DNA of 64,000 bases from Prevotella sp. UBA2456 (GCA_002342415.1 DDPY01000016.1:11470-75469); one strand, 5' to 3'. Shown: positions 16,451-26,224, numbered from the stretch's first letter. Translations and numbers: made by a program. Notes: generated by a model from the sequence alone, not told the origin.

Positions 16451-17493
16451 TGAGGAGAATATCAACGATAATCATATTGATGGCGCATGCACTGCTGGGT
16501 ATTGCTCAGTCGAGTGTTGATGCCAAGATAGACCCTATAGAAATGCTGATTGGTGAGCAGGCTACGGTAACGCTGACTGTTCAGGGACAGGAGGGTGCAA
16601 AGATAGAATGGCCCCAGTTGAAGCCTCGACAATTGCTGGTGCCAGGTGTAGAGGTGCTGAATGCGCAGCGCTCTGCAGACAACTCCTTTGTCATCACCCT
16701 CACCTCGTTTGATGGTAATCTCTATCATCTGCCAGCCTTCAAGGTGAAGGTAAACGGTAAGCAACTGAAGACAGCCGACTTGGCCCTTAAGGTGGTAGAG
16801 ATGGAGGTGGACACCACCCAACTGAATAAATTCTTCCCTCCGAAGGATGTTCAGGACAACCCCTTTCAATGGAGCGACTGGAGCGTATCGTTCTGGCTTA
16901 GCGTGCTGCTGCTAATCCTGATAGCGCTGGCTTACTATCTGTATCTCAGACTGCGTGACAATAAACCGGTCATTGCCCATATCAAGATAGTGAAGCGGCT
17001 GCTGCCCCACCAGAAGGCTATGAAGGAAATAGAGCAGATCAAGGCCGATAAAATGGTAACCTCGGAGAATGCAAAAGAGTACTATACTAAGCTCACCGAT
17101 ACGCTTCGTAAGTATATCGAAGAGCGTTATGGATTCTCAGCAATGGAGATGACCAGTTCTGAGATTATCAGCAGATTGACCGATACTGGCGACCAACAAG
17201 GCTTGGACGAGTTGCGCCAGCTGTTTATGACAGCCGACCTGGTGAAGTTTGCCAAATACTCGACGATGATTAACGAGAATGATGCCAATCTGGTTAGTGC
17301 CATTGACTTCATCAATCAGACCAAGCAGGAGAACCAACCTACCGAGGAGGTTCAGAAACCACAGCTCTCAGAAGCCGACCAGCGCTCACAGAAAGAACGT
17401 CGGATGTTGAAGTCTGTCATTGGGGGTGTCGCCCTTGTTGCTGTAGCCCTATTCTGCTATATCGTCTGGAGTGTATGGCAGCTACTGGTATAA
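16450..17493 (+). CDS. Membrane protein of the bat operon (third gene)
   Basis: 347 residues with a signal peptide (MRRISTIIILMAHALLGIAQ) and a periplasmic BatD-like Ig domain (residues 25-125, TVQGQEGAKIEWPQL). A transmembrane helix at about 147-168 leads to a cytoplasmic helical region resembling DUF4381 (YTKLTDTLRKYIEERYGFSA), and a second helix lies at the C-terminus (about 317-345). This small hypothetical regularly sits between DUF58 and batA in Bacteroidetes. Exact function unknown. Confidence 0.8.
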   Translation: MRRISTIIILMAHALLGIAQSSVDAKIDPIEMLIGEQATVTLTVQGQEGAKIEWPQLKPRQLLVPGVEVLNAQRSADNSFVITLTSFDGNLYHLPAFKVKVNGKQLKTADLALKVVEMEVDTTQLNKFFPPKDVQDNPFQWSDWSVSFWLSVLLLILIALAYYLYLRLRDNKPVIAHIKIVKRLLPHQKAMKEIEQIKADKMVTSENAKEYYTKLTDTLRKYIEERYGFSAMEMTSSEIISRLTDTGDQQGLDELRQLFMTADLVKFAKYSTMINENDANLVSAIDFINQTKQENQPTEEVQKPQLSEADQRSQKERRMLKSVIGGVALVAVALFCYIVWSVWQLLV

Positions 17494-17511
17494 AAGAAAA
17501 AAAGAGAAAAA

Positions 17512-18510
17512 ATGGAATTTGCCAATAAAGAATATCTGTTGCTGCTCCTGTTGCTGATACCCTATCTGATATGGTATCTGCTGTATAGGAAGAAAAGCGA
17601 GCCTACTATGCGGATGAGCGATACGCATGCCTATCGCTATGCTCCCCGTTCATGGAAAGTAACCCTGATGCCTCTGCAGCCTTTGCTCCGTATAGCAGTC
17701 TTTGTGCTGGTTGTGCTGGTGCTGGCTCGTCCTCAGACACAGAACTCTTGGAAGAACCAATCGGTAGAAGGTATTGATATTATGCTTGCTATGGACGTTT
17801 CGACCTCCATGCTGGCAGAGGATCTGAAGCCTAACCGAATAGAGGCTGCCAAGCAAGTGGCCGCAGAATTCATCGTTGGGCGACCCAACGATAATATTGG
17901 ACTGTCTATCTTTGCAGGCGAGGCTTTTACCCAATGTCCGATGACTACCGATCATGCTTCACTGCTCAATCTGTTGCAGGGTGTCAGGACAGATATCGCA
18001 GCCCGTGGACTCATAGAAGACGGAACGGCAATCGGTATGGGACTCGCCAATGCCGTGTCACGCTTGAAAGACTCGAAGGCAAAGAGCCGTGTAGTCATCT
18101 TGCTGACTGACGGCTCCAACAATCGTGGTGACCTGTCACCTATGACGGCAGCAGAGATAGCCAAGAGCCTGGGCATACGTGTCTATACTGTTGGCGTTGG
18201 TACCAACAAGGTAGCGCCTTATCCTATGCAGGTGGGAGGGGGCGTACAGTATGTCAACATACCTGTGGAGATAGATACCAAGACACTGAACGATATTGCT
18301 CAGGCTACGGAGGGTGACTTCTATCGTGCCACTAATAATCGAGAGTTGCAGAATATCTACAAGGAAATTGACAAGCTGGAGAAATCGAAACTGAATGTCA
18401 AGAAGTTCAGCAAGCGCTATGAGGCCTATCAGCCATTCGCACTCGCAGCAGCCCTGCTCTTGTTGCTCGAAGTACTGTTGCGCATCACCATCTTCCGTCG
18501 CTTGCCATAA
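17512..18510 (+). CDS. batA: Aerotolerance VWA protein BatA
   Basis: A 332-residue inner-membrane protein: two N-terminal transmembrane segments (about 5-25 and 55-75), a VWA domain with MIDAS DVSTS near residue 93, LTDGSNNRGDLSP, and a C-terminal transmembrane helix before RRLP. BatA was first described in Bacteroides fragilis as part of an operon affecting oxygen tolerance. 18 nt after the preceding gene. Confidence 0.92.
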   Translation: MEFANKEYLLLLLLLIPYLIWYLLYRKKSEPTMRMSDTHAYRYAPRSWKVTLMPLQPLLRIAVFVLVVLVLARPQTQNSWKNQSVEGIDIMLAMDVSTSMLAEDLKPNRIEAAKQVAAEFIVGRPNDNIGLSIFAGEAFTQCPMTTDHASLLNLLQGVRTDIAARGLIEDGTAIGMGLANAVSRLKDSKAKSRVVILLTDGSNNRGDLSPMTAAEIAKSLGIRVYTVGVGTNKVAPYPMQVGGGVQYVNIPVEIDTKTLNDIAQATEGDFYRATNNRELQNIYKEIDKLEKSKLNVKKFSKRYEAYQPFALAAALLLLLEVLLRITIFRRLP

Positions 18511-18552
18511 AATCATAAATAGTAAATAAAAAGTAAATCGTAAATAACATAG

Positions 18553-20256
18553 ATGTTTAGATTTGAAGACCCCATATATCTATATCTGCTAACAGTAATA
18601 CCTTTGCTGTTTATTATCCGCTGGCTGATGTTGCGCCAGCAGAAACGGCGTCTCCGTAAGTTTGGAGATCCGGATTTGGTGCGTCAGCTGATGCCCGACG
18701 TGTCGCGTTTCCGTCCAGCAGTCAAGTTCTGGCTGTTGTCAGGTGCCTTAGCATTGCTTATCATCATGCTGGCACGTCCACAAATGGGAACGAAGATTAG
18801 TCATGAAAAACGTACTGGTATTGAAACCATCATCTGTATGGATGTCAGCAACTCCATGTTGGCAGAGGATGTGGCTCCCAGTCGTCTTGATCGTTCAAAG
18901 CTGATGGTGGAGAACTTGGTCGACCATTTTACAAACGACAAGATAGGTCTTATCGTTTTTGCTGGCGACGCTTTTGTACAGTTGCCCATCACGAGCGATT
19001 ATGTGAGCGCGAAGATGTTTCTCTCAAACATCTCTCCCTCGATGATTGCCACTCAGGGTACCGATATCGCTGCTGCCATCAATATGGCATCGCACAGTTT
19101 TACCCAGCAGGAGGGTGTCGGCAAGGCAATCATCGTCATCACGGATGGTGAAGACCATGAAGGTGGGGCGTCAGAGGCTGCAAAAGATGCAAGAGAAAAG
19201 GGTATGAACACCTATGTACTGGGTGTAGGCTCTACCAGTGGGGCTCCAATTCCTACAGGTGATGGTGACTACTTGAAAGACAACAGTGGACAGACGGTCA
19301 TGACAGGTCTGAATGAAGAGATGTGTCGTCAGTTGGCTGATGCTGGCGGTGGCGCATATATTCATGTTGAAAACAACAGCAACGCACAGGACCAGTTGGA
19401 CCACGAGTTGGACAAGCTGGCAAAGAAAGAGATTTCCAGTACCATCTATAGCGACTATGACGAGCAGTTTCAGGCTGTAGGTATTCTGGTGCTGTTATTG
19501 CTCATCCTCGAAGTTTGTTTGCTTGAGATTAAAAACCCCATGCTGAAGAATATCTCCCTGTTCCGTCGTTCCCAGAAGGCAACAGCTGTTGCTGTGCTTC
19601 TGTTGCTGGCAGTGGGTGCCCAGGCACAGTCGGATCGTCAGCTGATTCGGCAGGGTAACAAACAGTATCGTCTGGGTAATGCAGCAGAAGCTGAGGTGTC
19701 CTATCGGAAGGCGGTAGAGAAGAATCAGCGTAATCCACAGGCCAACTATAATCTGGGTAATGCACTGATGCTACAACGCAAAGACTCACTGGCAATCACT
19801 CAACTGGAACAGGCTGCCAAGCTGGAGAGTAATCCTCTACGACGCGCGCAGGCTTACCATAATATAGGCGTTATCTGTCAGCAACGCCAGATGTTCGGTG
19901 AGGCTATTGAGGCCTATAAGGAGTCGTTGCGCAACAATCCTACTGACCATCAGACACGCTACAATCTTGCACTTTGCAAGCGCCAGCAGAAGCAGCAACA
20001 GCAAAATCAAAATCAGCAGAACAAGGATCAGCAGAATAAAGACCAAAATAAGGATAAACAAGATCAGCAGAAGCAAGACCAACAAAAGAAGGACGAGCAG
20101 AAGCAACAGCAAAATCAGCAAGATCGTCAGCAGATGAGTAAAGAGAATGCTGAACAATTGTTGAATGCTGCTATGCAAGAAGAGAAGCAGACCCAGGATC
20201 GTATGAAGAAGGCTCAACAACAGCCTCAGAGACGACGCTTAGAGAAAAACTGGTAA
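18553..20256 (+). CDS. batB: BatB-BatC fusion: VWA membrane protein plus TPR protein
   Basis: 567 residues. The first about 335 are BatB: transmembrane segments, VWA with DVSNSMLAEDV (near 97), ITDGEDHEGGASEA, and a C-terminal helix. A second hydrophobic stretch (343-358, VAVLLLLAVGAQAQ) looks like the old BatC signal peptide; then TPR repeats (360-475: YNLGNALMLQRKD, AYHNIGVICQQRQMF) and a tail of about 50 residues rich in Gln, Asn, Lys and Asp (479-530). In other Bacteroides batB and batC are separate genes, so this is a fusion with an internal membrane anchor keeping the TPR part outside the cytoplasm. Confidence 0.9.
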   Translation: MFRFEDPIYLYLLTVIPLLFIIRWLMLRQQKRRLRKFGDPDLVRQLMPDVSRFRPAVKFWLLSGALALLIIMLARPQMGTKISHEKRTGIETIICMDVSNSMLAEDVAPSRLDRSKLMVENLVDHFTNDKIGLIVFAGDAFVQLPITSDYVSAKMFLSNISPSMIATQGTDIAAAINMASHSFTQQEGVGKAIIVITDGEDHEGGASEAAKDAREKGMNTYVLGVGSTSGAPIPTGDGDYLKDNSGQTVMTGLNEEMCRQLADAGGGAYIHVENNSNAQDQLDHELDKLAKKEISSTIYSDYDEQFQAVGILVLLLLILEVCLLEIKNPMLKNISLFRRSQKATAVAVLLLLAVGAQAQSDRQLIRQGNKQYRLGNAAEAEVSYRKAVEKNQRNPQANYNLGNALMLQRKDSLAITQLEQAAKLESNPLRRAQAYHNIGVICQQRQMFGEAIEAYKESLRNNPTDHQTRYNLALCKRQQKQQQQNQNQQNKDQQNKDQNKDKQDQQKQDQQKKDEQKQQQNQQDRQQMSKENAEQLLNAAMQEEKQTQDRMKKAQQQPQRRRLEKNW

Positions 20257-20290
20257 TGCGGCTTTATAAATGAGGAATGAGAAGTGAGAA

Positions 20291-22924
20291 ATGGAAATGA
20301 GAATTGACAAAATGTTTTCCGACGGATATACAACAATAAGAATAAACCGAAGTGTATGGAAGATGAGAATGCTGATGGTATTGCTCATTATTCATTGCTC
20401 TTTGCTCATAGCTACTGCGCAGACCCTGACAGGACGTGCTCCTGCACAGGTGGCTGTGGGCGAGCAGTTCCGTCTGTCCTATACAGTGAATACTGACGAT
20501 GCCAATGGCTTTAGAGCTGGTAATATTCCCGATGCCTTTGATGTGCTCATGGGACCCTCGACGTCCACGCAATCGAGCTTCCAGATGGTCAACGGCCATA
20601 CCTCCAGTTCGTCGAGCATCACCTATACCTACATTCTCTCTGCTACGAAGAATGGCTCGTTTACCATTCCTGCTGCCCATGTGACCGCAGGGGGAAAGAA
20701 TATCACATCCAACGAGCTTCATATCAAGGTGAGTGGGCAGGCCCAGCAGGGGGGGAACCGCCAACAGAATCAGCAGAGTAGTACGGGTGAGGTACGTGCT
20801 GCTGGTACAGCCATCTCTGGTAGTGATCTGTTCATCAAGGTAACGGCATCTAAACACAAGGTTCGCGAACAGGAACCCATCCTTCTGACGTATAAGGTCT
20901 ACACCCTCGTGGGATTGACCCAACTGAATGGTAAGATGGCAGACCTGAAGAGTTTCTACACGCGTGAGGTCCCCCTGCCTCAAGAGAAGCAGTTCCATAT
21001 AGAACAGCTGAACGGTAAGCCTTATCGCACTGTTACTTGGCAACAATATGTGATGTTCCCACAGGCTACTGGAAAACTGGAGGTGCCCAGCATTACCTAT
21101 GAGGGTATTGTGGTGCAACAGAATCGCAGTGTCGATCCCTTCGAGGCTTTCTTCAATGGAGGTTCAGGATATATTGAGGTGAAGAAGCAGATTAAGGCTC
21201 CTGGTATCACGATCGAAGTAGAACCATTGCCCCAGCGTCCTGCTAACTTCTCTGGTGGCGTGGGGTCGTTTACTATTTCTGCTACGCTCGACAAGACAGA
21301 GGTCAAAGCTAATGACCCAGTAAAATTGCAGGTGGTGGTTAGCGGTGTAGGCAACATGAAACTGCTGAAACAGCCCGAGGTGAAATTCCCTAAAGACTTC
21401 GATCACTATGATGCAAAGGTGACGGATAAAACCAAACTGACAACCAATGGGTTAGAGGGAAACATTGTCTACGACTTCTTAGCCGTTCCCCGTCATCAGG
21501 GTGATTTTGAGATTCCTGCTATTGAATATGTCTATTTTGATACCAAGACGAATCAGTATAAGAATATACGCACAGAGCCATTCCAACTCCATGTGGAGAA
21601 GGGTAGTGGAGGCTCGTCAGTAGCCTATACTGGTCAGGAAGACGTGAAGCAGCTTAACCGCGATATCCATTACATTAAGACAGGTTCTACCCGTCAGCAT
21701 GCTGTGGACGAATTTTTCTTTGGTTCGACAGAATATTGGGTTATGCTGGCGGTATTGTTTTTCGGCTTTATCTCGCTATTTGTCATCTTCCGTCAGCGTG
21801 CCATCGAGCGTGCTGATGTGGTGAAGCAACGTGCAGGAAAGGCTAATAAGGTGGCCACCAAGCGCTTGAAGAAAGCTGCCAAGTTGATGGCTCAGGACAA
21901 GCAGGGCGAATTCTATGATGAAGTACTACGAGCCCTTTGGGGCTATGTCGGTGACAAGCTCTCGATGCCTGTTGAGCAACTATCGCGCGAGAATATCAGC
22001 CAGCAGTTGCATGCTCACCATGTGTCTGACGAGACCATCCAGCAGTTCCTTGGCGCTTTGGATGAGTGTGAGTATGCCCGCTATGCCCCAGGTGATGCAA
22101 AAGGAAATATGAATAAGGTTTACGATATGGCCATGAGTGCGATTACCCAGATTGCTTCAACGATGAAGAAAGGACGGCGTCCCCAAGCATCCGTAGTGTG
22201 GTTGTTGATGTTGATGCTTCCGCTTTCTGCAAGTGCTGTCACCAAGGAGCAAGCTGACAGTGCCTATGCTCATGAGCATTACCAGCAGGCAGCCCAACTG
22301 TATGAAAGTCTGTTGAAGCAAGGCGTTTCTGCCGACCTCTATTATAATTTGGGCAATTGTTACTATCGCATGGACAATATGACTCAGGCAGTGCTTGCCT
22401 ACGAGCGCGCCTTGCTATTGTCGCCTGGTGACAGGGATATCCGTTTCAATCTGCAGATGGCACGTTCGAAGACCATCGATAAGATTACCCCTGAATCCGA
22501 AATGTTCTTCATCACATGGTATCGTCAGCTGGTGTCGCTGCAGAGTGTCGATGCTTGGGCCCGACTGGCGCTTATCGCTCTTGCCATTGCTATTGTGCTG
22601 GCATTGGCCTACCTGTTTGCAGAACGCATCTGGTTGCGAAAGGTGGGATTCTTCGGTGCCTTGTTCTTGCTGTTAGTGTTCGGGCTAAGCAATGTCTTTG
22701 CATGGCAACAGAAGCGGGGCCTCGACCATCGTACGGGAGCCATCGTCATCTCATCAGCGGTCACCATCAAGAGTACCCCTTCAAAGAATGGTACCGACTT
22801 GTTTATCCTGCATGAAGGTTCTCGTGTCACCATTACTGACGACTCCATGAAGGGATGGCGTGAGATTCGTGTGGCTGATGGTAAGCAGGGATGGCTGGAG
22901 GCTAAAGATATTGAGATTATTTGA
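20291..22924 (+). CDS. batD: BatD-BatE fusion protein
   Basis: 877 residues. The N-terminal part is BatD: signal peptide, Ig-like periplasmic domains (LTGRAPAQVAVGEQFRLSYT, YEGIVVQQNRSVDPF), transmembrane helix at 482-500 (YWVMLAVLFFGFISLFVIF) and a cytoplasmic helical tail (DKQGEFYDEVLRALWGYVGD). Residues 636-652 form a second signal-like helix, followed by TPRs (YYNLGNCYYRMDNMTQAVLA), two helices (about 755-805) and an SH3-like end (TIKSTPSKNGTDLFILHEGS): this is BatE. Met25 at 20363 (MRMLMVLLIIHCSLLIATAQ) gives a cleaner signal peptide than the first ATG and may be the true start. Confidence 0.88.
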   Translation: MEMRIDKMFSDGYTTIRINRSVWKMRMLMVLLIIHCSLLIATAQTLTGRAPAQVAVGEQFRLSYTVNTDDANGFRAGNIPDAFDVLMGPSTSTQSSFQMVNGHTSSSSSITYTYILSATKNGSFTIPAAHVTAGGKNITSNELHIKVSGQAQQGGNRQQNQQSSTGEVRAAGTAISGSDLFIKVTASKHKVREQEPILLTYKVYTLVGLTQLNGKMADLKSFYTREVPLPQEKQFHIEQLNGKPYRTVTWQQYVMFPQATGKLEVPSITYEGIVVQQNRSVDPFEAFFNGGSGYIEVKKQIKAPGITIEVEPLPQRPANFSGGVGSFTISATLDKTEVKANDPVKLQVVVSGVGNMKLLKQPEVKFPKDFDHYDAKVTDKTKLTTNGLEGNIVYDFLAVPRHQGDFEIPAIEYVYFDTKTNQYKNIRTEPFQLHVEKGSGGSSVAYTGQEDVKQLNRDIHYIKTGSTRQHAVDEFFFGSTEYWVMLAVLFFGFISLFVIFRQRAIERADVVKQRAGKANKVATKRLKKAAKLMAQDKQGEFYDEVLRALWGYVGDKLSMPVEQLSRENISQQLHAHHVSDETIQQFLGALDECEYARYAPGDAKGNMNKVYDMAMSAITQIASTMKKGRRPQASVVWLLMLMLPLSASAVTKEQADSAYAHEHYQQAAQLYESLLKQGVSADLYYNLGNCYYRMDNMTQAVLAYERALLLSPGDRDIRFNLQMARSKTIDKITPESEMFFITWYRQLVSLQSVDAWARLALIALAIAIVLALAYLFAERIWLRKVGFFGALFLLLVFGLSNVFAWQQKRGLDHRTGAIVISSAVTIKSTPSKNGTDLFILHEGSRVTITDDSMKGWREIRVADGKQGWLEAKDIEII

Positions 22925-22965
22925 GAAGGAAAATGACGTGTTTTATCAATAATTAAGCATAGATT

Positions 22966-23613
22966 ATGGAAGAACTGATACAATTCGACAAACAGTTGTT
23001 GTTGATGGTGAACGGAAGTGACTCAACGTTTTTAGACTCTATTATTATGACCCTGACAACGGCTACCACATGGATACCTCTCTATGTGGGGCTGTTATAT
23101 GTTGTCATCATGGTGAATCGCAATGTCCGCGATGTCCTGCTGATTATTGCAGCTGCTGGTCTGTGTGTAGCGCTGGCTGGTGCTGTTGATGATGAGATAG
23201 TGAAGCCGCTTGTAGCAAGATGGCGCCCCACGCACGATCCTGAGATCGGTCATTTGGTAGATGTCGTCGATGGCTATCGTGGAGGCAATTACGGATTTTT
23301 CTCTGCTCATGCCGCCAACACTTTCTCTATCGCTGTCTTCTTCTCCCTGCTTATGCGCCAGCGACTTTTCACTATTTTCATGGTCTGTTGGTCACTCACC
23401 AATTGCTATACCCGTCTGTATCTGGGTGTTCACTATCCTGGCGATATCACTGTCGGACTTTTATGGGGTGGACTGGTAGGTTGGAGTGTCTATCGCTTCT
23501 TCTATTGCCGTTTCGCTATTCCTGCCAACTATCCTTTGCGTCAGTGCTATGTTCCGATGGCTGTGCTACTGCTAACGCTCTGTTATGCTATTGTCCGTGC
23601 TTCAGCATCTTAG
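22966..23613 (+). CDS. PAP2-family membrane phosphatase (undecaprenyl-diphosphatase type)
   Basis: A 215-residue protein with about six membrane helices and the three PAP2 signatures: KPLVARWRP, FFSAHAANT and RLYLGVHYPGD. Family members dephosphorylate isoprenyl or phosphatidylglycerol phosphates at the periplasmic face. Substrate cannot be read from sequence; recycling of undecaprenyl diphosphate is the common case. Convergent with the next gene: the two coding regions overlap by 12 bases. Confidence 0.88.
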   Translation: MEELIQFDKQLLLMVNGSDSTFLDSIIMTLTTATTWIPLYVGLLYVVIMVNRNVRDVLLIIAAAGLCVALAGAVDDEIVKPLVARWRPTHDPEIGHLVDVVDGYRGGNYGFFSAHAANTFSIAVFFSLLMRQRLFTIFMVCWSLTNCYTRLYLGVHYPGDITVGLLWGGLVGWSVYRFFYCRFAIPANYPLRQCYVPMAVLLLTLCYAIVRASAS

Positions 23614-24081
23614 TTTTTGACGTATAATCAGCAGGCGTTCAGAAAGGGGAAGCGAGGCATAATATTTCCACTCTGAGCAACCCTCAGGGTGTTGGGGCAA
23701 ATAATGAGAATCATACATGTGAGCATAAGCCTCCATCTCGAAGGGGTTGAGCAAATAGCCCGCATTGCGGAGATGGCGACGGTAACGACAGCCCTGTAGC
23801 CAATAAACGAAATATTTCCAATAGAAACAGAGCCATGAGTCGTGAGTGGTTCGAGCCTGATAGAGGTGTATCATCTCGTGAACTTTCATGGAGTCGAAAT
23901 GGGTGTTCAGGTGGTCTGCTTCCTCCTTGCTATGCGTGATAATATGCCCGAAAAAAGTCAGTCCGTCGTAGCCTTTCCGAATCCAAAAGGGTAGGGCTAA
24001 AGCTGGCATATCACTAATGCGGGAAGGGCGTTTCCAATGCATCAGCAACGGGACAATCATCAGCGGGTTGGTAGGCTTCAT
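23602..24081 (-). CDS. Small HExxH protein, possible zinc peptidase
   Basis: 159 residues, no signal peptide. It contains HEMIH (residues 68-72, SMKVHEMIHLYQA) and a later NPFEMEAYAHMYD (112-124) that could supply the third ligand Glu, as in small gluzincin-like proteins. Unnamed family. Its ATG overlaps the ligA stop by 4 nt, so it is translated with ligA. No peptidase partner domain is visible. Confidence 0.7.
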   Translation of the reverse strand: MKPTNPLMIVPLLMHWKRPSRISDMPALALPFWIRKGYDGLTFFGHIITHSKEEADHLNTHFDSMKVHEMIHLYQARTTHDSWLCFYWKYFVYWLQGCRYRRHLRNAGYLLNPFEMEAYAHMYDSHYLPQHPEGCSEWKYYASLPLSERLLIIRQKLRC

Positions 24082-26156
24082 TCCGATGGCTCCGTATAGA
24101 GGTTCACGAAATCGTCCTCCGACAGGATGGGAATGCCCAACTGTTGGGCTTTCTTGTTCTTGCCCGAGGTAGAGGTGACATCGTTGTTAATAAGGTAGGA
24201 GGTAGAACCGCTGACCGCTGATGCCACCTTGCCGCCCTGCGACTCGATATATGCCTTGAGTTCGTTGCGGTTCTTATAATGATGAACATCGCCAGTAATG
24301 ACAAAGGTGAGTCCTTGACAACGGTTGCCTGTAGGGATGGTCTCAGAGGCTTGAATGTTGAGCTTAGTGATAAGATGCTGGTATTGGTCGTAGTTATGAG
24401 CATTGCGGAACCAGCGCACAAACTGGGCAGACTTTTCGGGCCCGATACCTGGGATGTGGGCGAAGATTTCCTGCGGATCTGTGGGCAGTGACGGCGCGAA
24501 CAGGTCGAGCTGGATGGAATCGGAGGAACCGTTTCCTGATGGGTCAGCTGCTGCAGATGGGGACGGTGCTGTAAGGGAGGTCGCCATAGAAACCAGGGTG
24601 TCGAGGGGATGGGCAGCAAGCAGACGCTTGCAGACATCCAGTCCGCAGAGTGGAATGCTAAGTGCATAGAGGAGTCGATGCGCCTGTACATCTCGAGAAC
24701 GGTCAATGCTACGCATGATATTGGAGGCCGATCGCTCTCCGAAGCCTTCCATGAGGGACAGCTCGTGGATATAGTTGCGTAGCTCGTAGAGATCGGCATA
24801 TTCTGTAACCCATCCCAGATTGATAAATTTGGAAAGTGTCTGCTCAGAGATGCCATCGATGTTCATACCCTCCTTGGAGACAAAACGTGCAAACTTCTTG
24901 AGCTGTTTGGCAGGACATTCGGCATTGGTGCAGTGCAGCGTCTTGGTTCCGCTGGCCTCGCTTTCACTGACGATAGCAGGAGCGTGGCATACTGGACATT
25001 GATTGGGGATGGAGAACGAACCAACAGACTGTGTGACAGCTATGACCTTGGGGATAATCTTGTTGGCTTTAATGACACTAATCTTGGTGCCTGGTCCACC
25101 CAAGCCCAAACGTTCGCATTCGCTGATGTTACACAATGAAGCGCGCTTGACGGTAGTTCCTTCGAGCTCTACGGGTTCGAAGATGGCAACAGGTGAGATG
25201 GTGGACGCTGCACACGACCACTCTATCTCCCTGAGTGTGGTCTGTGCAGACTCATCCTGCCACTTGAATGCCAAGCCGGCACGAGTGGCATGATGCCCAG
25301 TGATGCTGCCTGTCTGGGCATAGACGGTATCGTCGTAGCAGACGACCAGTCCATCGACAGGAAAGGGATTCTCCTTGGTGGTAACCTTGTGGGTGAAGGC
25401 AGCGATACACGCTTCCACATTGGCCTGAGAGGGGTTTTCAACATACTGTCGCTCGACAGTGTTGAACCCTTGTTGGTCCAGCCAGTCCATACGCTGCCCC
25501 CAGGAAGGAATATCCTCATCCGTATGTACAAGAGTAAACGGAATCCAGCGGATGTGGCGGTCCATGATGTCTTGGGGATCTTTGACACTAAGTGAACCAG
25601 ATGCCAGGTTGCGTGGATTGGCATAGTCCTCACCGCTTTCTATGAGATAGTGCTCAAAGTCATCGTAAGATATGACCGCTTCGCCACGAATCACTACATG
25701 CCGCTTGTCGCTGATCGTTGAGGGAATGCCGCTAATGGCCTTGTGCAGATGGGTGATATTGGTGCCGATGTGCCCGTTACCACGAGTGACGATGCGGCTG
25801 AGTTTTCCTCCATCGTAGGTCACGACAAGGGTGAGTCCGTCAAGTTTCCACGAAATCCATATCGGACGCTCTTCGGCCCATTTCACCAACTCGCCAGTCT
25901 GCTTGGTCTTGGCCAGCGAGAGGGCTGCGTATTCGTGTTCTTCTTTCTGGCCTGCCAGCTGGTCTTCGCTCACTTTTTGCGTGGGCGAGTCGGGTAGGAT
26001 TGTTTGGGTCTCAGACTCCAGCTGACGCAGTTCGTCGAATCGCTGGTCCCACTCATAGTCGGTCATTCGTTCCGCATGTCCGTTGTAATAGGCATCAGAA
26101 GCGTCGTTCAACTCACGAATGAGTTGCTCCATGCGTAGTATCTTGTCTTCAGGCAT
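24078..26156 (-). CDS. NAD+-dependent DNA ligase, divergent LigA type
   Basis: 692 residues with complete LigA architecture: N-terminal Ia domain (MTDYEWDQRFDELRQLE), adenylation motif WKLDG (Lys104), OB domain, four-Cys zinc finger (CPVCHAPA...CTNAECPAKQ), helix-hairpin-helix region and C-terminal BRCT (GLTFVITGDVHHYKNRNELK). Several normally fixed positions differ: the motif usually read as TRGDG-GEDVT is TRGNGHIGTNITH, and the K-DG context is ISWKLDGLTLVV. It may be a second, specialised ligase of the organism rather than the replicative enzyme. ATG 26156 is chosen because the longer frame starts inside the promoter. Confidence 0.88.
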   Translation of the reverse strand: MPEDKILRMEQLIRELNDASDAYYNGHAERMTDYEWDQRFDELRQLESETQTILPDSPTQKVSEDQLAGQKEEHEYAALSLAKTKQTGELVKWAEERPIWISWKLDGLTLVVTYDGGKLSRIVTRGNGHIGTNITHLHKAISGIPSTISDKRHVVIRGEAVISYDDFEHYLIESGEDYANPRNLASGSLSVKDPQDIMDRHIRWIPFTLVHTDEDIPSWGQRMDWLDQQGFNTVERQYVENPSQANVEACIAAFTHKVTTKENPFPVDGLVVCYDDTVYAQTGSITGHHATRAGLAFKWQDESAQTTLREIEWSCAASTISPVAIFEPVELEGTTVKRASLCNISECERLGLGGPGTKISVIKANKIIPKVIAVTQSVGSFSIPNQCPVCHAPAIVSESEASGTKTLHCTNAECPAKQLKKFARFVSKEGMNIDGISEQTLSKFINLGWVTEYADLYELRNYIHELSLMEGFGERSASNIMRSIDRSRDVQAHRLLYALSIPLCGLDVCKRLLAAHPLDTLVSMATSLTAPSPSAAADPSGNGSSDSIQLDLFAPSLPTDPQEIFAHIPGIGPEKSAQFVRWFRNAHNYDQYQHLITKLNIQASETIPTGNRCQGLTFVITGDVHHYKNRNELKAYIESQGGKVASAVSGSTSYLINNDVTSTSGKNKKAQQLGIPILSEDDFVNLYTEPSE

Positions 26157-26177
26157 ATTCTTACTTGTTTTATGGCG

Positions 26178-26209
26178 CAAAAGTACAAATAAATGGGCGA
26201 TAAACCAAA
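26178..26209 (-). promoter_or_regulatory. Promoter of the ligA-like operon
   Basis: On the minus strand, TTTG (26206-26209), 20 nt, TACTTTTG (26178-26185). It starts the transcript about 15 nt before ATG 26156. Confidence 0.85.
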
Positions 26210-26224
26210 TTTAGTGCCGAAATA

